A DNA stretch of 64,000 nucleotides from Asterella californica. Taxonomy: Eukaryota > Streptophyta > Marchantiopsida > Marchantiales > Aytoniaceae. A model generated the notes under the pieces. That model searched no databases. It was not told where the DNA came from and saw only the letters and a list, made by a program, of their open reading frames with translations. The position numbers and the translations under genes were made by a program. This document shows positions 35,501-46,900 of this stretch, one piece after another. The first letter of the stretch is position 1. Each line of letters begins with the position of its first letter. Location of the stretch: contig JAYKYS010000016.1 in the NCBI GenBank assembly GCA_036924285.1, forward strand, positions 4,774,001 through 4,838,000, in the 5' to 3' direction.

Positions 35501-38055
35501 CCCATTAGATGGGTACTCGTTTATCCCACACTGCTTCCAGGAAGTCTACGTCCTGATCTCCTAGGTACCTCAACTTCTGCGCTTTCTCCTTGAGGAAGAG
35601 ATGCAGAAACAGCTTCGCCAGAAGTCGCTTCTTCGGCTCTCGGTAAGATTCGATCTTCCACCCATTCCTACCCTGTCTGTCTTCCACGAAAAGACAAGTG
35701 GTGCTCCCAGGTACATGCCACGTACTCACGACCCTGGACAAAACCTTCTTCTCAAACCAATATCCTCGGTCCTCGGAGTCTGGCCTGTGAAAAGCCCTAC
35801 GCCATCAATCTTCAGTCCAGGAAGATGGCCTTCCTCGAGCTACTCCTGCCTTCGCAGGTACATGGTTACGAGGTGGCAACGCTGCCCACACCTCCTCCAT
35901 AAGTCCCTGATCTGCGAGGTTCCAATCCCACAGGAAGAAGTCGAGACCTAACTCCTTGAGGAAAGGAGTGGCCTCGGCCAATTCTGCCGCTGGTAACACC
36001 AAGCCTCGCGGATGCATCGTCATACTAGAAGATCTGTTGCACTAAGCCACAAGTACCTGCTATGAGCTGAAGGCTCATTCCTTCTCAAGTGCCCACAGTC
36101 TAGCTTCCACTTCTCAAAAGACGAAACTAGTCTTCCATAAGATAGCTACTCCGTCTTCCGGGATTCTAACAGTACTTCCTAGATAGCTCTCGTCTTCCGA
36201 GCTATATCTAAACAATCCTATCTAAGCAAGGCCTCGCATGGATTACCAAGAAGACAACTCACCTTGCATTACATCCTACTTCCTATCATAAGATACAAGA
36301 TTCATGAAACATAAAGTGCATGACAGGTTCAGAAGACGGTGGGCTCCTGCGGTGACAGTGGCCTCTGGGAAGACACCCGAGACAGCTTCCGATTCAATGT
36401 CTTCCTTGGAAGACTTCCCGAAGTCAGGCTTCCCTTCACTGGTCTCACCTGTCTTCGTCTTCTTACGCACAATCTATCCTCACAACAGACTCACGACAGT
36501 TGCACTCTGTCCTTCTGACTTCTCACCTCTCATACGCACTCAAAAGAAGCTTGCTGCTCGGTGGGAAGACATGACCCTCGACCATTCTCTCCAGATTCTA
36601 CCAGCAAGTCTTCTCACGACTCTCTCCTAAGTTTGGGAAGAAGAAGGAATGGCTGCTATGGGTCGGACAGAAGAGATCCGAAATGGACCCTCACGTCTTC
36701 TCGCTCATTTTGCCAGCCTTTCAGTCTTCTAGTCTCTCTAGGAAGATGTGGAGTTGAGAAGCTTGGAAGACCGGGAGGCACAGGCCTAGTTCCCGACTTC
36801 CAACTTCTCGAAATAACAAAACAACTCACCACACCACTCGGGATTCGTACAAAGCCTCTCTTAACACAAAAGCAACACAAATCCACTCTTGATACGAATT
36901 GGTTCTGATCGACTTCCGAAGACGGTCTTCCGAAGACGATATTCTGAAGACAATCAAGTTTTAAGAAGCGTCTTCCGAAGATGTTCCCATCTTCCGAAGA
37001 GTCTTCTGTTCGAGGTTTCGGGTGTAGAGAGATAACAGGGTAAGGAAATTGATAGCAGAGATCGTCAATTTGAGGATGAGGTGTAGGGAAGTTCGAATTG
37101 AACTTAGGAAGAAGAAGGAGGATGTCTGACAGAAATTGAGTAGCGCTTTCGCACCCAATGTCTCAATAGAAAGAATGGAGGTGGGGGTAATCGATCAGGT
37201 TGCCTGCAAACAACCAGGGAAGCGCGGGGAATACCAGACAAGGGCGAGAAGAAGTGGGAAGTAGAAAGAACGTGGGGAAGAACCTCTACAGTCTTCTTCT
37301 GCTTCCCGAGTTGCCTTCGACCTCCCTCGCGCTTCTGGCTCTGGTCCTAGATCCAATGCGACTTCACACGGCTGCTTCCGCTGTTCAATTCCTGGTCCCG
37401 CCTCAATTCCACCTTCGATTCTACTCGGCTACTCTCCAATGTCAGCTTCCCGGCAGCTCACAGCAACGCCGTCGCTTCCTGTCTTCCGCGTCTCAACAGT
37501 TCGGTCTCGTCCTTCGCCTAGCTGCCAACTGGTCCTCGTCTCACTTACTTTTCTCTCCCGATTTTCCTCACTCGATTTCCTCTCGCGAAGCTCACTCGCA
37601 GAATTCGATCTTTTCCACCAAGAGTGCTCCTGCTGCGGGAAGATGAGAATTCACTAATGCGCTTCTGTGTCTTCCCTGAAGTTTAGGGGTTTCGACCCTA
37701 GATGACCTACCTAACCTACCTACATGTTCGGTGCAACCCAGTAGGTAGAACTACTTCTTTACTGAAAAAGCCGTGGTTAGGCCTTCGCGGTCGCTGTCTT
37801 CCGGAAGATGGATGTCTTCCGCCGTCTTCTATCTTCCGCCGTCTTCTGTCTTCCGAAGACGAAACTGGGAAGACGCTCTTCCGAAGACGGTCGTCTTCCG
37901 AAGAAGTCAACTTATTATTACAAACAGCTCGTAAGATCAACTTCCTGCTAAGGAAGACGTAACCTTAAGTAACAACGCTTCTTCAGTTATACAAACAAGT
38001 TATTAATCATAAAAATTTTAAAAATTCGTGAATCCTGTAATTTGTGGGCACCACA
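32524..38055 (-). repeat. 3' giant LTR
   Basis: 5,532 bp, TGTGGTG...CACTACA on the minus strand. Compared with the 5' LTR it lacks about 415 bp (counterpart of about 44,030-44,445). The purine-rich GAGGGTGGGCGTA lies directly before it on the minus strand. Confidence 0.9.
33713..36023 (-). pseudogene. LTR-ORF in the 3' LTR, best preserved copy
   Basis: About 770 codons from MTMHPRGLVLPAAEL to VEIVMEQSG. Long open pieces are 36,023-35,805, 35,741-35,505, 35,459-34,926, 34,910-33,990 and 34,021-33,713. The 306-residue piece shows a continuous coiled coil (QGEDQKKTESLEASLRTTEK through REVAEARVAVEKTQREVAEA). It also has the conserved EALRKKFNFTAGRKLLILAR block. Breaks are single stops (TGA after SSWTED, TAA after VPI, TAG at 34,926-34,928) and one frameshift near 34,000. 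A consensus of the copies would be open throughout, so the ORF was once under selection or recently coding. Function unknown. Confidence 0.8.
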
Positions 38056-38112
38056 TACGCCCACCCTCACATGTTTGCGTCCCCGCAAACATCAGTGTCT
38101 CTGCACTTCTGT

Positions 38113-38589
38113 TTACGTCCAGTACTTCTTGACACGCCACCCATTAACACGAGTGGTCATCAGTGTACCATCCAACTCTTCCAACTGTAGGGAGCCATTG
38201 TCGAAGACCTCCAAGACGCGGTAAGGACCCATCCAGCGAAGATGAAGTTTCTCGGGGAACTTAAGATGTCGGTTGTCGTAGAGAAGAACCAAGTCCCCAT
38301 CCACAACGGTCACCTTTCTCAGCTTGTTATCGTAGTTTACCTTACGTTATGCTTGCACCTCGTATGTCTTCTCCAAAGCTGCATTCCTGTCTTCCTCAAA
38401 CTCTACGAAATTCAGAAGACGCTGCTCCTGGCTTTCTTCTTCTTCCATGCGTTCGGATATGGTTAACCGGTAAGTTGGAACCTCTAACTCAATGGGCACA
38501 ATAGGTGTCATGCCATAAGTTAGGTAGAAAGGCGTCTTCTGGGTTGTGACTTTAGGTGAAATCCTGAAAGTCCATAACACAGATGGCAA
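38113..38589 (-). pseudogene. Integrase C-terminal part after a stop
   Basis: Two open pieces, 38,589-38,347 (KTPFYLTYGMTPIVPIELEV) and 38,313-38,113 (GDLVLLYDNRHLKFPEKLHL, RWMGPYRVLEVFDNGSLQLE), continue the pol reading frame past stops. They carry the usual end of Ty3 integrase. The last stop is about 58 bp from the 3' LTR. Confidence 0.8.
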
Positions 38590-38598
38590 TTTCGTGTC

Positions 38599-41577
38599 TC
38601 AATCATACGCATGGTTAACAGTTACCTTGTTCAGGATGTTACACAGAAGACCATTCGACTTCTCCGTCAGTCCATTTGCTTTCGGGTTGTATGGCGTCGT
38701 CTTCTTATGCTTAATCCTGAAGTATTGCGTCAGAAAGGAGATAGTCTCATTTAAGAAATGAGTACCCCTATCTGATACCAATTCCAGTGGACATCCGTAC
38801 CTAGTGATGATGTTATGCCAAACGAACCTGGCTACTACTGCGGCGTCGTTCTTCCTTGTGGCCTCGCCTTCCACCATCTTGGTAGCATAGTCGGTAGCTA
38901 TTAAAATATACCGTGCTCGTGTTCTTCTCGCCACCGGGACGATAGGCCCCACAAAGTCGATTCCCCACTTTTCGAACGGAGCAAGTGGAAGAATGGGAGT
39001 AAGAGGCCACCTTGTTGTAGCTGTCGATCTTCCCACCCTCTGGCACGCATCGCACTTCCTGATCTCCTGAAAAGTGTCTCGGTACATGGTCGACCACCAG
39101 TATCCGACGTCTAGCATCTTCTTCACTGTGGTTTTCAACCCGTAATGACCCCCAACATCTTTGTAGTGAAGACCTGTGATTACTGATTTAATCTCCGAAT
39201 GCTCAAGGCACCTCCTTAGCTTCTCGTCATGTCCCTTCCGAAACAGGATATCCTGGAAGATGGCATAAGGACCTGCCTTGTGTAAGAAGACAGCCTTCTG
39301 CTCCGCATCCAATCCCTCGGGATACTGTTGGTCTTCCAAGAACTTCCTCAAGTCCTTGAAGATCGACTCTTCTGTGGAAGTCGCAAAGACTGGATCGGAA
39401 GATCTAGTCTCGTCTTCTGGGGAGCAGGCGATACGCCCTCCCTCAGATGATAGTGTCTCTGCGAAAACTGAAAACAGCTTCTCGTCAAGGAACTCGTCTT
39501 CCACTTCATCTTCTCGTCGTTCCGTCTCTATTCTGGATAGGTAGTCAGCATTAACATGCTGTCTTCCGGGCCTGTACTCCACTGTGTACGTAAATTCTTG
39601 GAGTAGAAGAATCCACCTAGCTATCCTACCAGACAAATCTGCTTTCTTTACAAGATGTTTCAAAGAGAAATGATCCACATAGAAGACAAACGGGTTGGCT
39701 AGAAGATAGTGTTTAAACTTCCTACAGGAGTAAATCATGCCAAGACACTCCCTTTCGATTGTCGAGTACTTCTTCTCTGCATCACTGAGTTGTCTTCCTG
39801 CGTAGTAGATGGGATAATCCTTCTTCTTCTCATCTTTCTGACTCAACACCACCCATATGACGACAGCAGAAACATCCACATAGATATGGAAGACTCTTTC
39901 CCAATCAGGTGGCCTTAGGACAAGGGATTCCGACAGAAGCCTCTTCATTTCTTCGAATGCTTCCTGCTGCTCAGAAGACCAAACGTATGGTTCGTCCTTC
40001 TTCAGTAACTTAGTGAGTCTTCTTGCTATCTCTGCGTACCTGTCAATAAACCTCCTGTAGTATCCTACGTTGCCAAGGAAGCTTCTCAACTGAGTCAGGT
40101 TAGCAGGTGGGTGGAGTTTCAGGATGACTTCCACCTTAGCACAGTCGACTTCTATACCTCTTCCGGAAATCCTATGTCCTAGCAAGATCCCCTCTAACAT
40201 ACCAAAGAAGCACTTCTCAGGGTGAAGAGCCAAACGATGTTCTCTACACTTCAGAAAACACTTCCTTAGAAATATCAAGTGGTCTTCTCTTGATCCAAAC
40301 ACACAAAAGTCATCCAAGAAAATCTCCATAAAAGTGCAAAGATACTCCTTGAAGATTGTAATCATCAATCTTTGGAATGTGACGGGTGCGTTGCATAAAC
40401 CAAACGGCATTTGATTGTATGCGTATGTGCCCCAATCAGTAGTGAAAGTGGTTTTCGACTTGTCTTCTTCTCTGATTGAAACTTGGTTGTATCCAGAATA
40501 CCCATCCAGGAAGCTGTAGAACTCATGTCCTGCTACTTGGTATAACACAAAGTCGGTGAATGGTAAAGGATGATGATCCTTCTTCGTGGCCAAGTTCAGC
40601 TTCCGGAAGTCCTGACACACTCGGATCTTCTCTGTCTGCTTCTTCGGCACGATGACGATAGGAGCTACCCACTCACTGCTGAGCACTAGGAAGATGACTC
40701 CTGCCTTCAAGTATTGGTCGATCTGGTCCTTCACCAGAAGCGAGTACTTGAGGTTGAGCCGATACTGTCTCTGCCGCGCAGGAACAACGCCCTCCAACAA
40801 GTCAATCCGATGTTCTCCCTGCTCTCGAGGTATGCCCTTCATGTCTTCTATGGTCCAGGCGAAGACATCCTGGAACTCCGTCAGAAGTTCTCGAAAATCT
40901 TCCAACTGCTGGCCCTCGATCACCTTAGAAAGCTTCAGCTTCTTCCCAGGCGCAACCTCCATCTCTTGAAGATCATCCGGGTTTACCATTCCTTCAGTGT
41001 GACTGTACTCACTAGCACCAAAGTATTCCGGTTTGGGAGCTTTTTCTGGTTCAGATTCGTCTTCTGGAAGACCAACTGTCGGATCTTCCGAAGGGAAGAC
41101 GATATTCTCGTCTTCTGGAAGACCAACTGTCAGATCTTTCGAAGGGAAGACGGTATTCTCGTCTTCTGGAAGCTCTTCTTCCGCAATCTCGTAGCACTCA
41201 ATGTATCCACAGATCACATCTTCTGCTCTCTCTGCTACTTCTGTAGTACACAAGTTATTCACCACAAACTCATTATACCATTCATCACTGTCAGAAGACG
41301 CAGCTGAGTCTTTTGAAGTGTACCCCTCTGTTGTAGACGGAGTTTCACCTTGGTGTCCAATCTTGATCGAAGGAAGCGAGACCTTAGTCTTCTCACCTGG
41401 CTTGGGTGTAGGATTGGAAAATTTCAAACGATGCCTTCTCCAGTCGGTATTTACATTTGCAGCATACAGCCATGGTCTTCCTATCAACACATGATATCCA
41501 ACCTTAGCTACAGGTCGCAAAATGATGTAAGTGAGGTAAAAAGATACTCCACCAAGACATCCGTCAAGACAAGACAT
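38599..41577 (-). CDS. Pol: RT, RNase H and integrase core of the giant-LTR element
   Basis: A 992-residue open frame. Residues 1-60 are the end of protease (LIGRPWLYAANV). RT spans about 240-490: WVAPIVIVPKK at 303, MPFGLCNAP near 390 and FLDDFCVFG at 420. RNase H has VDVS near 567, the ERE region near 609 and VDH near 634; the first box is DVS rather than the usual DAS. Integrase has the HH-CC zinc region (C842, C845) and catalytic D874, D936 and E972, a DD35E spacing. It makes cDNA from element RNA and inserts it. Codons 135-175 hold a 17-residue tandem repeat. The ATG shown is only the frame start; in life it would be entered from gag-protease. Downstream stops remove the C-terminus. Confidence 0.9.
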   Translation of the reverse strand: MSCLDGCLGGVSFYLTYIILRPVAKVGYHVLIGRPWLYAANVNTDWRRHRLKFSNPTPKPGEKTKVSLPSIKIGHQGETPSTTEGYTSKDSAASSDSDEWYNEFVVNNLCTTEVAERAEDVICGYIECYEIAEEELPEDENTVFPSKDLTVGLPEDENIVFPSEDPTVGLPEDESEPEKAPKPEYFGASEYSHTEGMVNPDDLQEMEVAPGKKLKLSKVIEGQQLEDFRELLTEFQDVFAWTIEDMKGIPREQGEHRIDLLEGVVPARQRQYRLNLKYSLLVKDQIDQYLKAGVIFLVLSSEWVAPIVIVPKKQTEKIRVCQDFRKLNLATKKDHHPLPFTDFVLYQVAGHEFYSFLDGYSGYNQVSIREEDKSKTTFTTDWGTYAYNQMPFGLCNAPVTFQRLMITIFKEYLCTFMEIFLDDFCVFGSREDHLIFLRKCFLKCREHRLALHPEKCFFGMLEGILLGHRISGRGIEVDCAKVEVILKLHPPANLTQLRSFLGNVGYYRRFIDRYAEIARRLTKLLKKDEPYVWSSEQQEAFEEMKRLLSESLVLRPPDWERVFHIYVDVSAVVIWVVLSQKDEKKKDYPIYYAGRQLSDAEKKYSTIERECLGMIYSCRKFKHYLLANPFVFYVDHFSLKHLVKKADLSGRIARWILLLQEFTYTVEYRPGRQHVNADYLSRIETERREDEVEDEFLDEKLFSVFAETLSSEGGRIACSPEDETRSSDPVFATSTEESIFKDLRKFLEDQQYPEGLDAEQKAVFLHKAGPYAIFQDILFRKGHDEKLRRCLEHSEIKSVITGLHYKDVGGHYGLKTTVKKMLDVGYWWSTMYRDTFQEIRKCDACQRVGRSTATTRWPLTPILPLAPFEKWGIDFVGPIVPVARRTRARYILIATDYATKMVEGEATRKNDAAVVARFVWHNIITRYGCPLELVSDRGTHFLNETISFLTQYFRIKHKKTTPYNPKANGLTEKSNGLLCNILNKVTVNHAYD
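41059..41172 (-). repeat. 51-bp tandem repeat inside pol
   Basis: Starts at 41,059, 41,110 and 41,161 (last one partial) with GTCTTCTGGAAG, in frame. Each encodes LPEDEN(I/T)VFPS-D-TVG. It lies between protease and RT, in a low-complexity acidic linker. Confidence 0.85.
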
Positions 41578-42337
41578 CTTTCAGTTGCCCCAAAGGTCGT
41601 CTTCTGGTCTGGTCCGTCATTCTGAGGATTATCGGAGTAGGCTGGAATTCAGTGAAACCTAGAGCATGCGCTGTCTCTTCAGTCATGATGTTAACTCCGG
41701 AGCCAGAATCGATGGGTACCTTCTTCAGAAGACAGCCATGGATCTCCATATCAAGTTCTGGGGCTCCCAAGTCCTCATGCTCTACCCGTAGGATCGGGGT
41801 GCTCTTGGGAAGTCTAGCTGTCCTCCTCAAGTAGTTCCCACACAAGGGCACTTGCCCAATCTGTCTTCTCGGATGAGGACAGGTGGACCACCAGTGTCCT
41901 GTTTCTCCACAATTATTGCACGCTCCAGGAAGAGGGTTGAGAGGTCCTTGTGATGAAGAAGGTTGCCAGGGAGTCCTGGTCTGTACATTGCTAGCTCTAT
42001 CTCTAGGTACATAACGATTATATTGGGCGGGAGGCGTAGGAGTGAAGGGTTGTATCATCTCGATCCTATAGCAAGTTTCCCCACTGGGATCGTGTAGATA
42101 TCTCTCATCGTCTTCTTCCCATCCTGCCCAGTTGACAGCTTGGTCCTGCGTACACTGATCTCTGGTGTGTCCAGAAGAGTTACAAAGGTTGCACCAAAGG
42201 TTTGGTCGGGAAGCCGTAGGTTGCTTCCGCTTGTCCTTCTGGTTCAGAAGATGAACTTTCAGGTCGGCAAACTGCTTCAGAACTTCATCGATACGGGGAT
42301 CAGGTGCAGACTGAATGATCTAAGTTTGAGACATCTT
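41564..42337 (-). CDS. Gag zinc knuckle and aspartic protease of the giant-LTR element
   Basis: The open piece 42,058-41,564 has a canonical CX2CX4HX4C knuckle (CNNCGETGHWWSTCP), which binds element RNA. It then has the protease active site PIDSGSGVNIMTEETA (DSG intact) and PIILRMTDQTRRRPLG. The region back to 42,337 links to gag. It ends at a stop one frame away from pol (near 41,570), so either a single-base change or programmed shift joins them. Confidence 0.8.
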
Positions 42338-43433
42338 CTACACAACTTCCTCCCTTGCTCGCGTCTTCTCCTTCTTCTTCTTCCGTGTCTTCTTCTCTTG
42401 TTCAGATTCGGATTCTGAACTTTCGACAGTAGACTCTTCAGAAGTAGAGGATGCTTCCGAATCACTGTTATCAGTTTCAGTGGACTTGGACTTCCTCTTG
42501 GACTTCCTAGAAGACTTCTTCGACTTCTTGGACTTCTTCGAGGTCTTCCTTCTGTCTTTCGTCATATTCCGAGTGATGCTCGAGGTTTCATACTGCTCGG
42601 CATGCTTCTGTACCTCTGCTAAATCATCACCTCCTCCTCTTCTGCAGTACAATTCCATATCCTGAGACAATCCTCCCAAGTAAGAGTCCACGGCTTGCTG
42701 AGCACAGTAACCGGGTCTTCCTTGGTTCTGAGGGATGTGATCCAGGAGATCTTCAAACCTCTCGGTGTAATCCCGAAGTGTCTCTTTCTTCTTCCGTTCG
42801 AGTCTCTGAAGTTCTATGAGAGTCATACGATCATAGCCCACTCCTCTAAACCTCTTCAGAAAAGCTGCCTTCAGAGTAGCCCAAGCGGCCATTACTACAC
42901 CATCATCCAACATCTTACTCATCCATTTCCTTCCCTTCCCTACGATCAAACTGGGGTTTTAGGAAATAAAAAAGAAAAAAAGAAATATTTACAAATACAC
43001 GGAGTCTGTCAACATCAGCGTCTTCCTTGTTGGATCTAGAGATGGTCTCGAACATCGTGATGAAGTCGTCCGCGTCAGCATCATCGTTGTACGGATGGTA
43101 CTTCTGCCGAGTGTGGAAAGCCATGTCGACTGCCGGCTGGTGCGACTGCCAACTTCTTCCTCCCTCAGCTTCAGGTGGTGGAGGTGGTCTTCTCGAAGGT
43201 CCAGGCCTGTCTGAATCACGAAGGTCGTCTTCTGAGTCATAACTACTGTCACTGCTATCTTCCGAGACGTCTGGAACAATCTCTTCCAGTCTTCCTTCTC
43301 CTTGAGAAGCTTCTTCCGCACTTGAGAAGACGTCTTCCGAGTAACCAGTACCAAAATCTACTTTATACACGTGATCACCCAGTTGGTTTCTATCTTCGTC
43401 AAAGATTATGCTCGAGATGGAAGGCTCTTCCAA
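42338..43433 (-). CDS. Gag of the giant-LTR element, split
   Basis: The N-terminal piece 43,433-42,915 is acidic/Pro-rich and enters the gag domain (YNDDADADDFITMFETISRS, DRLRVF). The second piece, 42,949-42,338, holds the rest (WATLKAAFLKRFRGVGYDRM, LRDYTERFEDLLDHIP, AVDSYLGGLSQDMELY). A Lys/Ser-rich and then Glu-rich tail follows. Between them (about 42,960-43,000) is a T-rich stretch ending CCCCAG that interrupts the domain, either a small intron or an insertion. Gag forms the particle. Confidence 0.75.
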
Positions 43434-43927
43434 CTCTACCGATCGGATCTTCCTGAGCTCTTATTCTTTCCTTTGGTGTCTCAGGGATATCCGCTGCTCT
43501 CTAGAAGCGGTTCGCTGGGGTGAATTAACCCACTCAAGATCTTTACCCGTGCGTCTTCTGCTTCTACCTCTGGTCAGAGGCATCCACCAGAGTACTGAGA
43601 AGAGATGTCCCTCTTCTTCTACCACTAGATCCGGGAGACCAAATGACTGAACAACCGATCACAGGTTCAGAACGTCTTCTTCTCCTGCTTTTTGTTGCAC
43701 TTACTACAGTCTTCCAAGATCGAGTCTTCCAAGAAGCTCTTGGAAGCAGGGAAGCGGCTTCTTCCAACTCTCCCTGATGTATCTTATCAACTTTTGGTTG
43801 CGGTTCCTGTCTTCTAGCAAGATAGAGTACCACAACACATTCAACTACAATCGAAGTTAGTTCGAAATGAACCTAACTAATGGCACACAGATCTAAGAAG
43901 CTTAGAACAGAAGTTACTAAGATGAAA

Positions 43928-43945
43928 TCCCCGGCAGCGACGACA
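43928..43945 (-). promoter_or_regulatory. Primer-binding site, tRNA-Asp-like
   Basis: On the minus strand TGTCGTCGCTGCCGGGGA resembles the plant Ty3 site TGGCGCCGTTGCCGGGGA, complementary to tRNA-Asp, with 4 differences. It lies 19 nt inside the 5' LTR edge. Confidence 0.6.
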
Positions 43946-43964
43946 AAAATGATCGTTCACTATA

Positions 43965-46900
43965 TGTAGTGACGCAGGATTTCTCCTTTTGCCCATTTAG
44001 TATACAAGATATCGTTCTCACAGAGGATTTGCACAAGTAACGATGCTCTAAGTTCTAAGATCTGTTCAAACACACAAACACACGGGTTTTGCCTAGGAAT
44101 CTCGTCTTCTCACAAAACCACGTGTCTTCTAGACACTCTAAAAGGTGCTCTGGAACTAAACAAACAACTACTAACTAAAATATCACACAACTATTCACAG
44201 AGAAGCTCTGAAAGACGATCTTCTTGCTTCCAAGTTGCTTCTTCCGGTCCTCTCAGTACCATCTTTCCGAAGCGATTCTCGTCTTTTGGGGGTTTAGCTC
44301 GTCTTCTCACACCTCCAGAAGATTGTCCTGCTTCGCAGAAGTCGACTAGCACGACTGTTACACCTTACTCTCGCACTCCCATTTCAACGGGTTAGATTAA
44401 TCACAGGGTGTATGCCCCTGTAGCCTTCCCAGGCTTCTGCCTACGAAAATGATCTTCCTGCAGTACTACAACGACATTCACCTTCACGGAAGCTCAATAG
44501 AAGTCTCGGAAGCTCACTAGAAGAAGATAAGAAGATGGGGAAGATGAGAGAAGATGGGGAAGAAGAGAAAACCCAAACAAGACAAAACAATATGAAAAGA
44601 AGAAATTAAGTTTCCGACAGGCTTCTAGTCCGGATCCTGACTAACAAGCCATCCCTGCTTGTAATAGTTTGGGGAGGAAGACAACAAACATGGGTACAGT
44701 CGCACCGTCTTCTACTCGAGGATGTCGTCTTCTGCTGTGGGAAGAAGGCTTCTTTCTTCTTCACTTCGCTGCTCTGACTACTCTATCTTCTGAGATCCCT
44801 TACCCAGAAGACCGTTCGTACGTAGATCCCAAGTGCTCTACTGAACGAGCCAAGCTACACTTCCACAACTGCTGACGGTCACCGCCACTCAAGAAGAACA
44901 CTTCCCATGCACAATTGGGAACGAATTCAATACAATCCACCACCTAGAAGACATGAACCAAGCTTCTGCACTCAAATCCACAATCCATTCCCCGAGAAGA
45001 AGTCACAATGGCATTGGGAAGCTCACTCCCTCTACTTCCTGCGTCTACTCCTCGACACACCAGCCTAGCTAACAAGACTGCACGAGGATGCCGTTCTCTG
45101 TTCCTACACTGTTCACTACCTCTATCTACATCTTCGAACCACTGTTGGTACGAGCATGCAGACCCCTCCTGTGTATTCCAAGACTATTCGTATGTTTCCA
45201 ACAACGGGTGTAGTGTGCGAAGAACTGTCTAACCTGTGTCTCTGCTCTAATGTGTCTCGTCTGCCTGCACCATAAAATCGATGTGTGTGTGCAGTAGTTA
45301 CAGAACTCTATCTCCTACTCTTCGACCCTACTTATGTCGCTGCCATGAGAACCAGGGGAGACGACCACTAGGGAGAGAGAGGCGCTGACACGAGGTTGCA
45401 CCCCACATGCAAGCGGTTCCCCTTCCTAATTAGCCATCCATCTTGTTACTCCTACGCTACCTATGCTGCCACATGGTGTCCTAACTATTTTTACACTGAA
45501 AACTGCCACCCTTAAGATAGCATGTTTTGGTCCTACTAAATCTGGAAGTATCACTTCGGTTGCTGTCTACCCTGATTGCTCCATGGCAATCTCTACCTGA
45601 TCTGCTCCTATCGGAGCTACTATCTCGGCTTCTGATGGACTGGGAAGCCCTGCACTTACCTCGGGTGTCACTGAGGTAGCTTCCCTCTCCTCGCTCTTCG
45701 CTGGCCCTGCTGTTTCTGCGGCTGCGTCTTCCTCAGCTTCGGCTTCTGCTTCGGAAGACGGAATCGTCTTCTGGGAAGCAGAGTCGAATGGTGCGTCTTC
45801 GGTCTTCTGAGGCACGGGTGCGGTACTAGGGACCATGGCGACCTCATAGGGGTCCGGAGAAGTCGCTTCCGCCACGCGGAATACATGGGAAGACGGCTTG
45901 TCTTCTTATCTTCCAGAAGACATCCTGTCTTCCGGGGCGTCTTCCGGAGTCTTCTCGGCTTCCAACGCTGTCACTACCAAGTGCACAGCGAGATCGAACT
46001 CCTCCTTCTCCATTCCGGATCCAGTCGATGGTGCTGGAGCGTGGGAAGATGCGGTTGTAGGTGTCGGAAGCGAGGGAAGACTATAAAGTGTCTTCACTCC
46101 TTCTATCTGTCGATCTAAGTACCTGAACATGCTCTCCCGGCATTCCACCAACCTTGTCTTGGACTCGCTATCCCATCCTCTAGCTAAGGTAAGTAACTTC
46201 CTACCCGCGGTGAAGTTGAACTTCTTCCGAAGCGCTTCCACCGACTGTGCTAGCATCTCCTGCGCACGAGCCTCCGCTACTTCCCGCTGCGTCTTCTCAA
46301 CTGCAACTCGTGCTTCTGCGGCTTCTCGCTACGTCTTCCAAGTGGTCTGCTCCTCTGCGATGGTGGTGATCTTCTCCCGCACTCGGAGGACTTCCTGATC
46401 GCGCTATTGTACACGTGCCTGCAACTCTTGGTTGCTCTTCTGAAGCTGTACCAGCTCCTTGGCAGAAGGGACTGCTTCCGCCTTGTATCGGGCTGCGAGC
46501 TTCTCCGTGGTGCGGAGACTAGCTTCTAGCGACTCCGTCTTCTTCTGGTCTTCTCCCTGCCGCAGCAAGGTGCGCAGGCCGAACCCAGGTTGCAAGGGCC
46601 TCTCCTGTGCCTTCGCTCTCTTCTCCAGCAACTCCATCGCTGGCTGGATCTCCTTGTGGAAGAAGGCGCTGAACTCTTCCAGCCTTCTTCCTGCGGAAGA
46701 CAGGTTCATCTCCACCACTCGCTCTGAGGTAGCAACCTTGTCTTCTAGAGGCAAGGATGCCTCTTCCACCACAATGGTCTTCATCTTCTGCGCACGAGAA
46801 GAAGCTACTCTTCTCATCTTGCGTCTTCCGGGATTCTAACAGTTCTTCCTAGATAGCTCTCGTCTTCCGAGCTATATCTAAACAATCCTATCTAAGCAAG

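Noticed and set aside
38599..41577. Intact autonomous pol
   Set aside because: Stops just after the integrase core and a frame break before RT mean the polyprotein is not complete.
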